Source: Tabrizicola_A aquatica
Lineage (GTDB): Bacteria; Pseudomonadota; Alphaproteobacteria; Rhodobacterales; Rhodobacteraceae
Length of the DNA: 64,000 nt
Direction: 5' to 3' (one strand)
Assembly: GCA_965194375.1 (NCBI GenBank)
Contig: CBDAEL010000005.1
Shown: piece after piece, positions 51,388 to 60,316 of the stretch
Position numbering within the stretch: position 1 is the stretch's first letter
How the letters are laid out: each line of letters opens with the position of its first letter
Notes under the pieces: generated by a model
What the model was told of the DNA's origin: nothing
The model's database searches: none
What the model saw: only the letters and a program-made list of their open reading frames with translations
Program-made: the position numbers and the translations under genes

Positions 51388-54300
51388 ATGGCGACGCTGA
51401 TCTCTGGCCTTGGCGGCACGGCAGGGTACGGTGAAAACACCTTTTCCACGGCGAGTGGCCGAACAGGCAATCTTGATGACGGCTCGATCAACGTCAGCCT
51501 AAGCTCGGTTTTTGGGGCTTCGGGGATCAATCTTTACGGCACCACCTATACGTCAGTCTTTGTGAACACCAACGGGCTCTTGACCTTTGGTTCGGCGGAA
51601 CCGGCCTATACGTCGGCCGCGCTGACCACGCTTGGCCAGCCCTCAATCGCGCCGTTCTGGACCGACATCGACATCTCGAAAGGGGGCGAGATCTATTGGG
51701 ATCTGGACGCCTCCACCGGCCGGTTCATCGTCACTTGGCTGAACGTCGCGCCCTTTAGTGGGACAGGGACCAACAGCTTTCAGGTTGTGCTGACCAATCT
51801 GGGCAGTGGCGATGTCAACATCGAGTATATCTATAGCTCCATCGGCTATGCGAATGGCGGCTACGGCAATGCCACGGTGGGCATTTCGAACGGCACCAGC
51901 AGCCAGACGCTGGTGGAAGGTTCGGGTGACGCGACATTTCTCGCAACCTATGCCGGCAATGACTTTGACACCCAAGATCCGGCGGGCATTTGGTCCATGG
52001 GCTTTGAGGGCGGTCAGCCGTTCTTGGGCGATGGCGTGGTTGAGGGCACGGCTGGCAATGATCTGATAGATCTGAACTACACCGCTGACCCTGAGGGCGA
52101 CCGCATTGACCGGTTAGATGGTACGGGCTTTTCCGGCACCACGGGCGATGCCGATTATGTCTTGGCGGGGGCGGGCAATGACACGGTGATCTCGGGTCTG
52201 GCCAATGACATCGTCTATGGCGGGTCCGGCAATGACCAGATCAGCACGGGCCAAGGCAATGACTGGGCCGATGGCGGCACCGAGGCCGACAGCATCGATG
52301 GTGGGTCGGGCAATGACAGCCTGTTTGGCGGGGTGGGCAATGATACGCTGTTTGGCGGTGCCGACAGCGTGGCCGTTACCTACACGGAAAGCTACACCGA
52401 GATCACCGCGCCGACACAGGCCGTTATCGGCAGTTCGGGGCGGCCGAATTTCTCGGTCTTCTCGACATCAAACGAGACGCTGACCACGGGGACCAACGGC
52501 ACAGTGTCCGGGTTTCTCCTAGGCGATGTGAACTCGGTAGAAACCCATACCCATACGGCCAGCAGCCAGATTTCGGGTGGGCGGATCCTGTTCAATGGCG
52601 TTTCGGGCGTCGAGACCTTGACGATTTCGATCGACGGCGTGGCGCAAAACCTGACGACCGCCATTGCCAATGGCACGGTGACGTTCAACGGCGCGGGGAT
52701 CTACCAGATCAATGGTGCGGGCCAGATCGTGCGGATTGGCAGCGGGACCACCATCGCGACAGTTGGGACTTTGAACATCAACGTGCCCTATACCACCATC
52801 TCGCTGGCAGGAACGGGCACCACCACAAGCGCGGGCATGTGGTATGCATACTATGTCAACACCCAGCCCAACAACGTGGCCGCCGCAACGGGGGGCAATG
52901 ACGTTTTGTCCGGGGGCGATGGCAACGATGTGCTGTTCGGCGGCAATGGGCAGGATGACCTCGCTGGCGATGCCGGCAATGACAGTCTTTCTGGTGGGGA
53001 CGGCGCGGACACGCTCAATGGCGGGCTCGGGGCCGACACGCTGGACGGTGGGGCTGACGCCGATCTTCTTTATGGTGGTGACGACAATGACAGCCTGATT
53101 GGCGGAGATGGGGCTGACGCGCTCTTCGGGGGCGCCGGGGCAGACCAGATTGATGGTGGCAACGGCAATGATGTCCTTTATGGGGACGCAGGCAACGACA
53201 GCGTGTTTGGCGGAACCGGGGCGGATACGCTCTATGGTGGGCTTGGCAATGACGTTCTGTCGGGCGGAACCGATGACGACCAGATCTTCGGCGATGATGG
53301 GGTCGACGTCCTTGTCGGGGACTTGGGCAACGATCTTCTGAATGGCGGTGCCGGCGCCGATCAGCTGTTCGGCGGCGATGGCAATGATACGCTGCAGGGT
53401 GGCGCCGATCATGATGTCCTGCAAGGCGATCAGGGCAATGACAGCCTCTTGGGCGAGGATGGCAATGACAGTCTGCAAGGCAACACCGGCAATGACACGC
53501 TGACGGGCGGCCTTGGCAGCGACACCCTCGACGGCGGCGCAGACGCCGACCTGCTGTCTGGTGGTGATGGCAATGACAGCCTGATCGGTGGGGATGGGCT
53601 TGATACCCTGTTCGGCGGGGCAGGTATTGACTGGCTGGATGGCGGCCTTGGCAACGACGTCCTGAATGGCGAGGCGGGCGCTGACACGCTGATCGGCGGC
53701 CTGGGCAATGACCAGATCTTTGGCGGCACCGAGAACGATGTGGTGCAATTCGCCAATGGCTGGGGCAGCGACACTGCGCAGGGCGGCGAGAACGCTGGGG
53801 ATTTTGACCAGCTTGATTTTGGCCTTGTCACCACGAACCTGACGGTGACGTTCACGGGGTCTGAGGCCGGAACGGCGACCGATGGCACCAACACCGTTGC
53901 CTTCTCGGAGCTTGAACGCGTCACGCTGGGCAGCGGTGCAGACCTTCTTAACGGCGCGGCGGCGGCGTCGATGATCCAAGCTGAAGGCGGGTCGGGCAAT
54001 GACACGCTGATCGGCGGGTCGGGGAATGACTCCCTCTACGGCGGTCTGGGGGTGGACAGCCTGTCAGGCGGGCTCGGCGATGACCGGATGTTCGGTGAGG
54101 ATGGCGATGACCGGCTGCAGGGCGACGCTGGCAATGACACGCTGACGGGTGGCCTTGGCGCGGACACGCTGGTCGGCGGCCTGGGCAATGACCAGATCTT
54201 TGGCGGCACCGAGAATGATGTGGTGCAATTCGCCAACGGCTGGGGCAGCGACACCGCGCAGGGCGGCGAGAACGCTGGGGATTTTGACCAGCTTGATCTG

Positions 54301-57300
54301 GGCCTCGTCACCGCGAACCTGACAGTGACCTTCACCGGGTCTGAGGCTGGAACAGCGACCGATGGCACCAACACCGTTGCCTTCACGGAATTCGAGCGCG
54401 TCACGCTGGGCAGCGGTGCGGACCTTCTGAACGGCGCGGCGTCGTCGTCGATGATCTATGCTGAAGGCGGGTCGGGCAATGACACGCTGATCGGTGGGTC
54501 GGGGAATGACTCCCTCTACGGCGGTCTGGGGGTGGACAGCCTGTCAGGCGGGCTCGGCGATGACCGGATGTTCGGCGAGGATGGCGATGACCGGCTGCAG
54601 GGCGACGCTGGCAATGACACGCTGACGGGTGGCCTTGGCGCGGACACGCTGGTCGGCGGCCTGGGCAATGACCAGATCTTTGGCGGCACCGAGAATGATG
54701 TGGTGCAATTCGCCAATGGCTGGGGCAGCGACACCGCGCAGGGCGGCGAGAACGCTGGGGATTTTGACCAGCTTGATCTGGGCCTTGTCACCACGAACCT
54801 GACGGTGACGTTCACGGGGTCTGAGGCCGGAACGGCGACCGATGGCACCAACACCGTTGCCTTCTCGGAATTCGAGCGCGTCACGCTGGGCAGCGGTGCA
54901 GACCTTCTGAACGGCGCGGCGGCGGCGTCGATGATCCAAGCTGAAGGCGGGTCGGGCAATGACACGCTGATCGGCGGGTCGGGGAATGACTCCCTCTACG
55001 GCGGTCTGGGGGTGGACAGCCTGTCAGGCGGGCTCGGCGATGACCGGATGTTCGGTGAGGATGGCGATGACCGCCTGCAGGGCGACGCTGGCAATGACAC
55101 GCTGACGGGTGGCCTTGGCGCGGACACGCTGGTCGGCGGCCTGGGCAATGACCAGATCTTTGGCGGCACCGAGAATGATGTGGTGCAATTCGCCAACGGC
55201 TGGGGCAGCGACACCGCGCAGGGCGGCGAGAACGCTGGGGATTTTGACCAGCTTGATCTTAGCCTTGTCACCACGAACCTGACGGTGAACTTCACCGGGT
55301 CTGAGGCTGGAACAGCGACCGATGGCACGAGCAGCGTTGCCTTCTCGGAATTCGAGCGCGTCACCCTTGGCAGCGGCGCGGACCTTCTGAACGGCGCGGC
55401 GTCGTCGTCGATGATCTATGCTGAAGGCGGGTCGGGCAATGACACGCTGATCGGTGGGTCGGGGAATGACTCCCTCTACGGCGGTCTGGGGGTGGACAGC
55501 CTGTCAGGCGGGCTCGGCGATGACCGGATGTTCGGCGAGGATGGCGATGACCGCCTGCAGGGCGACGCTGGCAATGACACGCTGACGGGCGGCCTTGGCG
55601 CGGACACGCTGATCGGCGGCCTGGGCAATGACCAGATCTTTGGCGGCACCGAGAATGATGTGGCGCAATTCGCCAATGGTTGGGGCAGCGACACCGCGCA
55701 GGGCGGCGAGAACGTTGGGGATTTTGACCAGCTTGATCTTGGCCTTGTCACCACGAACCTGACGGTGACGTTCACGGGGTCTGAGGCCGGAACCGCGACC
55801 GATGGCACGAGCACCGTTGCCTTCTCGGAGTTTGAACGCGTCACGCTGGGCAGCGGCGCGGACCTTCTGAACGGCGCGGCGGCGGCGTCGATGTTCCAAG
55901 CCGAAGGCGGGTCGGGCAATGACACGCTGATCGGCGGGTCTGGCAACGATTCCCTCTACGGCGGTCTTGGGGTGGACAGCCTGTCAGGCGGGCTCGGCGA
56001 TGACCGGATGTTCGGCGAGGATGGCGATGACCGCCTGCAGGGCGACGCTGGCAATGACACCCTGACGGGCGGCCTTGGCGCGGACACGCTGGTCGGCGGC
56101 CTGGGCAATGACCAGATCTTTGGCGGCACCGAGAATGATGTGGTGCAATTCGCCAATGGCTGGGGCAGCGACACCGCGCAGGGTGGGGAGAACGTCGGGG
56201 ATATCGACCAGCTTGATCTTGGCCTTGTCACCACGAACCTGACGGTGAACTTCACCGGGTCTGAGGCTGGAACAGCGACCGATGGCACGAGCAGCGTTGC
56301 CTTCTCGGAATTCGAGCGCGTCACCCTTGGCAGCGGCGCGGACCTTCTGAACGGCACGGCGGCGTCGTCAATGATCCATGCCGAAGGCGGGTCGGGCAAT
56401 GACACGCTGATCGGCGGGTCGGGCAACGATTCCCTCTACGGTGGTCTGGGGGTGGACAGCCTGTCAGGCGGGCTTGGTGATGACCGGATGTTCGGCGATG
56501 CGGGCAATGACACGCTTCAAGGCGGCGGGGGCAACGACAGCCTGTTCGGTGGTGATGGCAATGATCTGCTGATTGGGGGTACTGGGGCCGACAGCATCAG
56601 CGGTGGTTTTGGCAATGATACCATCGTTATCGGCACGGGCACGGATGGGTTCGGCGACACGGCGGCGGGTGACGAGAATACCGGAGATTTCGACGTTCTC
56701 GACCTGACCGCTTGGGGCTGGGCGCTGACCAATGTGATCTATGACCCGCTGAACGCCGAAAACGGCACAGTGCAGTTTCTGGACGTCAACGGCGCTGTCA
56801 TTGGCACGATGACCTTTACCGGGATCGAACAGGTCGTTCCCTGCTTTACCCCCGGCACGCTGATTTCAACCGAGCGGGGCGAGGTGGCGGTGGAGGATCT
56901 GGGCGCGGGGGACCGGGTGGTGACGCGCGACAACGGGTTGCAGACCCTGCGCTGGGTCGGCTCCAAGCGGTTGTCCTTGGCTGATTTGATCGTCAATCCG
57001 GCGCTGCGCCCGGTGGAGATTGGGGTTGGGGCCTTGGGCCATGGTTTGCCCACGCGCGCCATGACGGTGTCACCGCAGCACCGCATGGTGATCGAAGGCG
57101 CGCGCGCCGAGATGCTGTTTGGCGAGCCCGAGGTGCTGGTGGCGGCCACCCATTTGACGTCCCTGCCGGGGGTGGAGGTTAAGCTGAGCGCGGCGGTGCG
57201 CTATGTCCATGTGATGTTTGACCGCCACGAGATCATTTGCGCCAATGGGGCTTGGACCGAAAGCTTTCAGCCGGCGCAGCGGATGCTGGACGGCATGGAT

Positions 57301-57420
57301 CGCGCGCAGGCCGATGAGGTTCTGGCGCTGTTTCCCGAACTCGCGGGCCAAGAGTTTGATTTTCCCGCAGCCCGGCTGTCGCTCAAGGCGCATGAGGCGC
57401 GGGTGTTGTTGCGCGGTTGA
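51388..57420 (+). CDS. RTX-Hint protein 3: nidogen-like + RTX + six 160-aa repeats + Hint
   Basis: 2010 aa, the largest gene in the window. Residues about 1-215 look like a nidogen-type module (VFVNTNGLLTFGS ... SIAPFWTDIDISKGGEIYWD). RTX repeats follow at about 225-325, then a beta-rich insert of about 160 residues (VAVTYTESYTEITAPTQAVIG to AGMWYAYYVNTQP), then RTX again. From residue 772 there are six near-identical 160-aa units, each with LGNDQIFGGTENDV, a beta-segment and RTX nonapeptides. The Hint_2 domain starts at Cys1819 (CFTPGTLISTERGEVAVEDL) with SPQHRMVI, and the tail is ARLSLKAHEARVLLRG. GAGGGG 8 nt before the ATG. No secretion system is adjacent. Likely a calcium-dependent surface or released adhesin. 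Confidence 0.9.
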   Translation: MATLISGLGGTAGYGENTFSTASGRTGNLDDGSINVSLSSVFGASGINLYGTTYTSVFVNTNGLLTFGSAEPAYTSAALTTLGQPSIAPFWTDIDISKGGEIYWDLDASTGRFIVTWLNVAPFSGTGTNSFQVVLTNLGSGDVNIEYIYSSIGYANGGYGNATVGISNGTSSQTLVEGSGDATFLATYAGNDFDTQDPAGIWSMGFEGGQPFLGDGVVEGTAGNDLIDLNYTADPEGDRIDRLDGTGFSGTTGDADYVLAGAGNDTVISGLANDIVYGGSGNDQISTGQGNDWADGGTEADSIDGGSGNDSLFGGVGNDTLFGGADSVAVTYTESYTEITAPTQAVIGSSGRPNFSVFSTSNETLTTGTNGTVSGFLLGDVNSVETHTHTASSQISGGRILFNGVSGVETLTISIDGVAQNLTTAIANGTVTFNGAGIYQINGAGQIVRIGSGTTIATVGTLNINVPYTTISLAGTGTTTSAGMWYAYYVNTQPNNVAAATGGNDVLSGGDGNDVLFGGNGQDDLAGDAGNDSLSGGDGADTLNGGLGADTLDGGADADLLYGGDDNDSLIGGDGADALFGGAGADQIDGGNGNDVLYGDAGNDSVFGGTGADTLYGGLGNDVLSGGTDDDQIFGDDGVDVLVGDLGNDLLNGGAGADQLFGGDGNDTLQGGADHDVLQGDQGNDSLLGEDGNDSLQGNTGNDTLTGGLGSDTLDGGADADLLSGGDGNDSLIGGDGLDTLFGGAGIDWLDGGLGNDVLNGEAGADTLIGGLGNDQIFGGTENDVVQFANGWGSDTAQGGENAGDFDQLDFGLVTTNLTVTFTGSEAGTATDGTNTVAFSELERVTLGSGADLLNGAAAASMIQAEGGSGNDTLIGGSGNDSLYGGLGVDSLSGGLGDDRMFGEDGDDRLQGDAGNDTLTGGLGADTLVGGLGNDQIFGGTENDVVQFANGWGSDTAQGGENAGDFDQLDLGLVTANLTVTFTGSEAGTATDGTNTVAFTEFERVTLGSGADLLNGAASSSMIYAEGGSGNDTLIGGSGNDSLYGGLGVDSLSGGLGDDRMFGEDGDDRLQGDAGNDTLTGGLGADTLVGGLGNDQIFGGTENDVVQFANGWGSDTAQGGENAGDFDQLDLGLVTTNLTVTFTGSEAGTATDGTNTVAFSEFERVTLGSGADLLNGAAAASMIQAEGGSGNDTLIGGSGNDSLYGGLGVDSLSGGLGDDRMFGEDGDDRLQGDAGNDTLTGGLGADTLVGGLGNDQIFGGTENDVVQFANGWGSDTAQGGENAGDFDQLDLSLVTTNLTVNFTGSEAGTATDGTSSVAFSEFERVTLGSGADLLNGAASSSMIYAEGGSGNDTLIGGSGNDSLYGGLGVDSLSGGLGDDRMFGEDGDDRLQGDAGNDTLTGGLGADTLIGGLGNDQIFGGTENDVAQFANGWGSDTAQGGENVGDFDQLDLGLVTTNLTVTFTGSEAGTATDGTSTVAFSEFERVTLGSGADLLNGAAAASMFQAEGGSGNDTLIGGSGNDSLYGGLGVDSLSGGLGDDRMFGEDGDDRLQGDAGNDTLTGGLGADTLVGGLGNDQIFGGTENDVVQFANGWGSDTAQGGENVGDIDQLDLGLVTTNLTVNFTGSEAGTATDGTSSVAFSEFERVTLGSGADLLNGTAASSMIHAEGGSGNDTLIGGSGNDSLYGGLGVDSLSGGLGDDRMFGDAGNDTLQGGGGNDSLFGGDGNDLLIGGTGADSISGGFGNDTIVIGTGTDGFGDTAAGDENTGDFDVLDLTAWGWALTNVIYDPLNAENGTVQFLDVNGAVIGTMTFTGIEQVVPCFTPGTLISTERGEVAVEDLGAGDRVVTRDNGLQTLRWVGSKRLSLADLIVNPALRPVEIGVGALGHGLPTRAMTVSPQHRMVIEGARAEMLFGEPEVLVAATHLTSLPGVEVKLSAAVRYVHVMFDRHEIICANGAWTESFQPAQRMLDGMDRAQADEVLALFPELAGQEFDFPAARLSLKAHEARVLLRG
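53701..56498 (+). repeat. Six tandem 480-bp coding repeats with A-B alternation
   Basis: Units begin at 53701, 54181, 54661, 55141, 55621 and 56101 (exact 480-bp period, the last truncated). Odd copies carry ACGTTCACGGGGTCTGAGGC and the protein segment AAAASM; even copies carry TTCACCGGGTCTGAGGCTGG and SSM-type segments (AASSSMIY in copies 2 and 4, TAASSMIH in 6). Hence the evolutionary unit is a 960-bp A-B pair repeated three times. Confidence 0.95.
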
Positions 57421-57426
57421 GGACGG

Positions 57427-58035
57427 TCATCGCGGCCGCGCGGCGCGCCACTGGGCCCAAGCTTCGGGCGTATCAAGGTCGGTCGTGGCATGGGTGCCGG
57501 GCAAGCGTACCAGATGCAGCCGATCCGCATGGCGCGTCAGGACGTCCCGCGCGCCGGTGTCGCCGGTCAGTGCCAAAAGCTCGGCCCGCAGGTCGGGCGG
57601 AAAGCCGACCGGATGGCCGGGCGTGCCATCCGCGGCCGCGCCGCGCGGGATGGCGAGCGGATCCTTAGCCCAAACCGCAAGGCAGTCTTGCAGGTCCTCG
57701 GTTGTGAGGTCGGGAAGATCGGCCAAGACCATCAGAACCGGCGCCGAGGCGGGCAGGGCACCGAGCCCCGCAATGAGGCTTGCCGCCAGGCCTTTGGCCG
57801 CGTCAGGCACGATGACCGGAGTGACAGCCCGACCCTGAAGCGCCGCCAGCCGCGCGGGCCGATCGGTGGGCAAGGTCACCGTAACCGGGCAGCCGGTGGC
57901 CAATGCAACACGCGCGCTGCGGGTGAGGAGGGGTTCGCCGTCAATCTCTTCCAGCAATTTATCGGCGCCGCGCATGCGCGAGGACGAACCGGCGGCCAGA
58001 ATGAGAATTTCGGGGATGCGGATTTCAGGCGTCAT
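57427..58035 (-). CDS. Molybdenum cofactor nucleotidyltransferase-like protein (MocA family)
   Basis: 202-aa nucleotidyltransferase of the MobA/MocA type, with the NTP-binding motif LAAGSSSRMRGADKLL, the metal motif VLMVLADLPDLTTEDL (Asp-Leu-Pro) and HPVGFPPDLRAELLALTGDTGARDVL. The last motif is typical of the MocA/CTP:molybdopterin branch. It probably activates molybdenum cofactor for an oxidoreductase such as xanthine or CO dehydrogenase type enzymes; none is nearby. Convergent with RTX-Hint 3 (6 bp apart) and immediately left of the mobile region. Confidence 0.88.
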   Translation of the reverse strand: MTPEIRIPEILILAAGSSSRMRGADKLLEEIDGEPLLTRSARVALATGCPVTVTLPTDRPARLAALQGRAVTPVIVPDAAKGLAASLIAGLGALPASAPVLMVLADLPDLTTEDLQDCLAVWAKDPLAIPRGAAADGTPGHPVGFPPDLRAELLALTGDTGARDVLTRHADRLHLVRLPGTHATTDLDTPEAWAQWRAARPR

Positions 58036-58169
58036 ATCCCGTTGATGCCATGAAAAAAGGGGGGCTGTCTGTCCCCATTATCTTTATCCCACGACATCAT
58101 AAACTCCTTGCTGTGTTGACGTTTATTGTTGCATTACGTCTCATTGGATGCCAGATATTCCCATGATGT

Positions 58170-59387
58170 TTGGCTACTGATGGTATACGCGTGGCGCTAA
58201 GATACAAAGATTTGGAGGCTCTATCTGCTCGTCAGGAAGAGGCTTGGCTTCCTGAAGGCAGCCCCAACCTTTACGCATTCTGCCGTTCGTCGGGTCGTGT
58301 GACATGGGTTGCGCGAATTGTGGTGGCTGGCAAGAGGGCAAATATCACGCTCGGGACGTGGCCGGAGGTAAAATCGGAAGCTGCCCGAGCGGCTGCTGCT
58401 GCCGTAAAAGGGCTGGTCAAGGCGGGTCACGGGATACAGGCGATCCGCAACGCATTGGCGGTTACGTTGGAGCCGCTGGCCCTAGCACAGCTTGTAACGG
58501 GCGAGCGAGTATCCTCCCAAAACGCGACGCCAACCTTTTCGGAGGTGGCAAAGAAATGGTTTGATGACCACGCCAGCGGGGGGATCTCAAATGACGATTA
58601 CCGTCGTCAGGTCTTTCAGCAGGTCCGAGACTATGCCCTCCCAGCGCTTGGTGAGCGTCCTGTGAACGCGATCAAGCGGGCGGAGATCGTTGACGCTATC
58701 TCAGCAATTTGGCTAAGCCGGGAAACTGTGGGCAAGCGACTGCGTGGCAATATCGAGCGAATCCTGGATTACGCGGTGGATCGGGGATGGTCTGAGTTTA
58801 ACGTGTGTCCGCCCGTGCGGTCGATGCCGTCCAAAACGCGGATGGTGAACCATCATGTTGCTTTGGAACCAGAACGAGCGCCCGAACTATGGCGTTGGCT
58901 CAAGACAGCTGAGTTGGGCAAGGCGGCCCATGCTGGGCTTGCGTTGGCGATCCTCACCGGAAAACGCAGCGGCGAGATCCGCTTGATGGAGTGGCCTCAC
59001 TTAGACCTAGAGCGGGCGATCTGGGTCACACCGGCCACCGGCATGAAAACGCGCAAGGCGCATCGACAGCCGCTTAGCATGGCGGCCCTCGCGGTTCTTG
59101 ATGGCCTTCGACCGCGCGCAGGTCGAATGTACGTGCTTGGTCATAAGCCGCCCCATGAAAACTTCATGATCGCTGCCATCAAGCAATTTGACCCGACCCT
59201 GACGGTGCATGGTCTGCGGGCTTGCCTTGGCTCATGGATGGCCGAGACGGGTATCAGAAAGCCTGTTGCTGACTTCGTCCTCGCTCATCAACAGGCATCC
59301 TTGGACGCCGCTTATCAGCGATCAGATCTTCTGGAAGAACGGCGAGAAGTTCTGGAGGGGTGGGCGCAATATGTCACCGCTGGCTGA
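58170..59387 (+). CDS. Tyrosine recombinase / integrase
   Basis: 405 aa. N-terminal arm-binding region, a SAM-like core-binding domain (about 120-210: FSEVAKKWFDDHASGG) and the catalytic domain. Active-site residues are visible: Arg266 in LTGKRSGEIR, a lysine in MKTRKAHRQPLS, His347 and Arg350 in HGLR, His373 in LAHQQ, and Tyr382 in AAYQRSD, so it appears functional. The start is uncertain: TTG 58170 gives the longest frame and GTG 58191 is an alternative, both without a good ribosome binding site. It opens the mobile region that continues to the end of the window. No tRNA gene is adjacent, so the attachment site is not identified. Confidence 0.92.
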   Translation: MATDGIRVALRYKDLEALSARQEEAWLPEGSPNLYAFCRSSGRVTWVARIVVAGKRANITLGTWPEVKSEAARAAAAAVKGLVKAGHGIQAIRNALAVTLEPLALAQLVTGERVSSQNATPTFSEVAKKWFDDHASGGISNDDYRRQVFQQVRDYALPALGERPVNAIKRAEIVDAISAIWLSRETVGKRLRGNIERILDYAVDRGWSEFNVCPPVRSMPSKTRMVNHHVALEPERAPELWRWLKTAELGKAAHAGLALAILTGKRSGEIRLMEWPHLDLERAIWVTPATGMKTRKAHRQPLSMAALAVLDGLRPRAGRMYVLGHKPPHENFMIAAIKQFDPTLTVHGLRACLGSWMAETGIRKPVADFVLAHQQASLDAAYQRSDLLEERREVLEGWAQYVTAG

Positions 59388-59955
59388 TCGGTTGAAGCAG
59401 CGACAAGCTGAATATGGAATAAGATTTGCGGCATCAAGCCGGGCGGAGCTGCTCATACACCTTCACAATTCTTTGGCTGAGGCGCACGAAAAGCAGGGAA
59501 ATCCTGCAGCACGTGTCGAGTATGTTAAGCAACTTCTGTCGGATGATGCCCATGCCGCGCTAGTGCTAGGGCTTGACCCAAGGGCGCTTCACGTCGCCAT
59601 TGCGAAGTGCATCCTTGAAGGCATCAATTTGCCCCACGAATGCATGTTTGAATTGGCTCGAGGGGTGGTCGAGCCGCAGACCTTGAAGCGCAAAAAAGGC
59701 AAAACCCACGAATTGCTGCACCATGAAATTTGGCGACTTTGCAGGGTGCTGAAAGAATATCGGCAGATTCCGCTGACTTCCGGCGAGAGCAAGCCGACGC
59801 AACCTGAAAAGGGCGATACCGCCTGCGGCCTGCTGGCAGAAGCCGCCAAGGGCATCCGCACAGGGTCTGGCTTGAGCGAGGACCATATCCGGCAAGTTTA
59901 TTACGAACGCAATAAGCTGTATGGGGAAATTGAGAGCAGCAATTTCCTCCCATGA
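59371..59955 (+). CDS. Unknown protein of the integrative element
   Basis: 194 aa, soluble, start ATG 59371 inside the end of the integrase gene (17-bp overlap), with GGAGGGG about 10 nt upstream. I do not recognise a family. It is helix-rich with a basic middle (PQTLKRKKGKTHELLHHEIWRL) and ends DHIRQVYYERNKLYGE. The coupling to integrase suggests a role in recombination or control of the element. Codon use looks less GC-biased than the core genes around it. Confidence 0.65.
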   Translation: MSPLADRLKQRQAEYGIRFAASSRAELLIHLHNSLAEAHEKQGNPAARVEYVKQLLSDDAHAALVLGLDPRALHVAIAKCILEGINLPHECMFELARGVVEPQTLKRKKGKTHELLHHEIWRLCRVLKEYRQIPLTSGESKPTQPEKGDTACGLLAEAAKGIRTGSGLSEDHIRQVYYERNKLYGEIESSNFLP

Positions 59956-60013
59956 TCTGTGCGCTTTGCGTGCCTACTCAAATCGACATGCCACACCAAC
60001 CCAAGAGGTTCAC

Positions 60014-60205
60014 ATGTCGAAAGATCGTATCATCCGCCTTCCTGAGGCACTTCACAGAACAGGTTTCAGCCGCTCCGCATGGTACCGCCTTCGACTGAAG
60101 TGCGAGACACCCAAGCCAGTGAAAATCGGGCCGCGCTCCGTCGGCTATCTCGAAGCCGAGATCGATGCGTTCATCCAGCGCCTCGCCGCCCTTTCCCAAA
60201 AGTAA
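60014..60205 (+). CDS. AlpA-like helix-turn-helix regulator / excisionase
   Basis: 63 aa with AAGAGG 6 nt before the ATG. The pattern IRLPEALHRTGFSRSAWYRLR ... PKPVKIGPRSVGYLEAEIDAFI is the winged-helix AlpA family, which in phages and integrative elements controls integrase or acts as excisionase. Located between the integrase side and the primase/helicase gene, as in many such elements. Confidence 0.9.
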   Translation: MSKDRIIRLPEALHRTGFSRSAWYRLRLKCETPKPVKIGPRSVGYLEAEIDAFIQRLAALSQK

Positions 60206-60207
60206 AT

Positions 60208-60240
60208 CCCGCCCGCATGGCGCGCGGACGGGCTTCTTTG
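60208..60240 (+). terminator. Possible terminator after the AlpA-like gene
   Basis: GCCCGC ... GCGGACGGGC with an imperfect GC-rich stem followed by TTCTTTGG. The stem has an internal bulge, so this is moderate evidence only. Confidence 0.45.
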
Positions 60241-60316
60241 GGGTATCGAGCGGGCGCTTGATGCTGGAATGATAGCACGTTTTTCGCGCCTTGGGCAAAT
60301 CCCTGAGGCAAAACGC

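Noticed and set aside
52519..53979. 486-aa antisense open frame within RTX-Hint 3
   Set aside because: It is the complement of a GGC/GAC-rich repeat region, which gives long stop-free antisense frames automatically. Its repetitive content mirrors the RTX units and there is no ribosome binding site.
53701..56498. Tandem units as an insertion element or CRISPR
   Set aside because: They are fully coding, in frame, with no transposase, and repeat period and content match protein repeats.
43484..57420. A type I secretion operon in this window
   Set aside because: No HlyB/HlyD/TolC-type gene appears next to the RTX genes, so secretion is inferred only from the substrates.
57427..58035. MobA assignment
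   Set aside because: The HPVGFP and C-terminal motif patterns fit the MocA branch better than MobA (guanylyltransferase), so no firm symbol was given.
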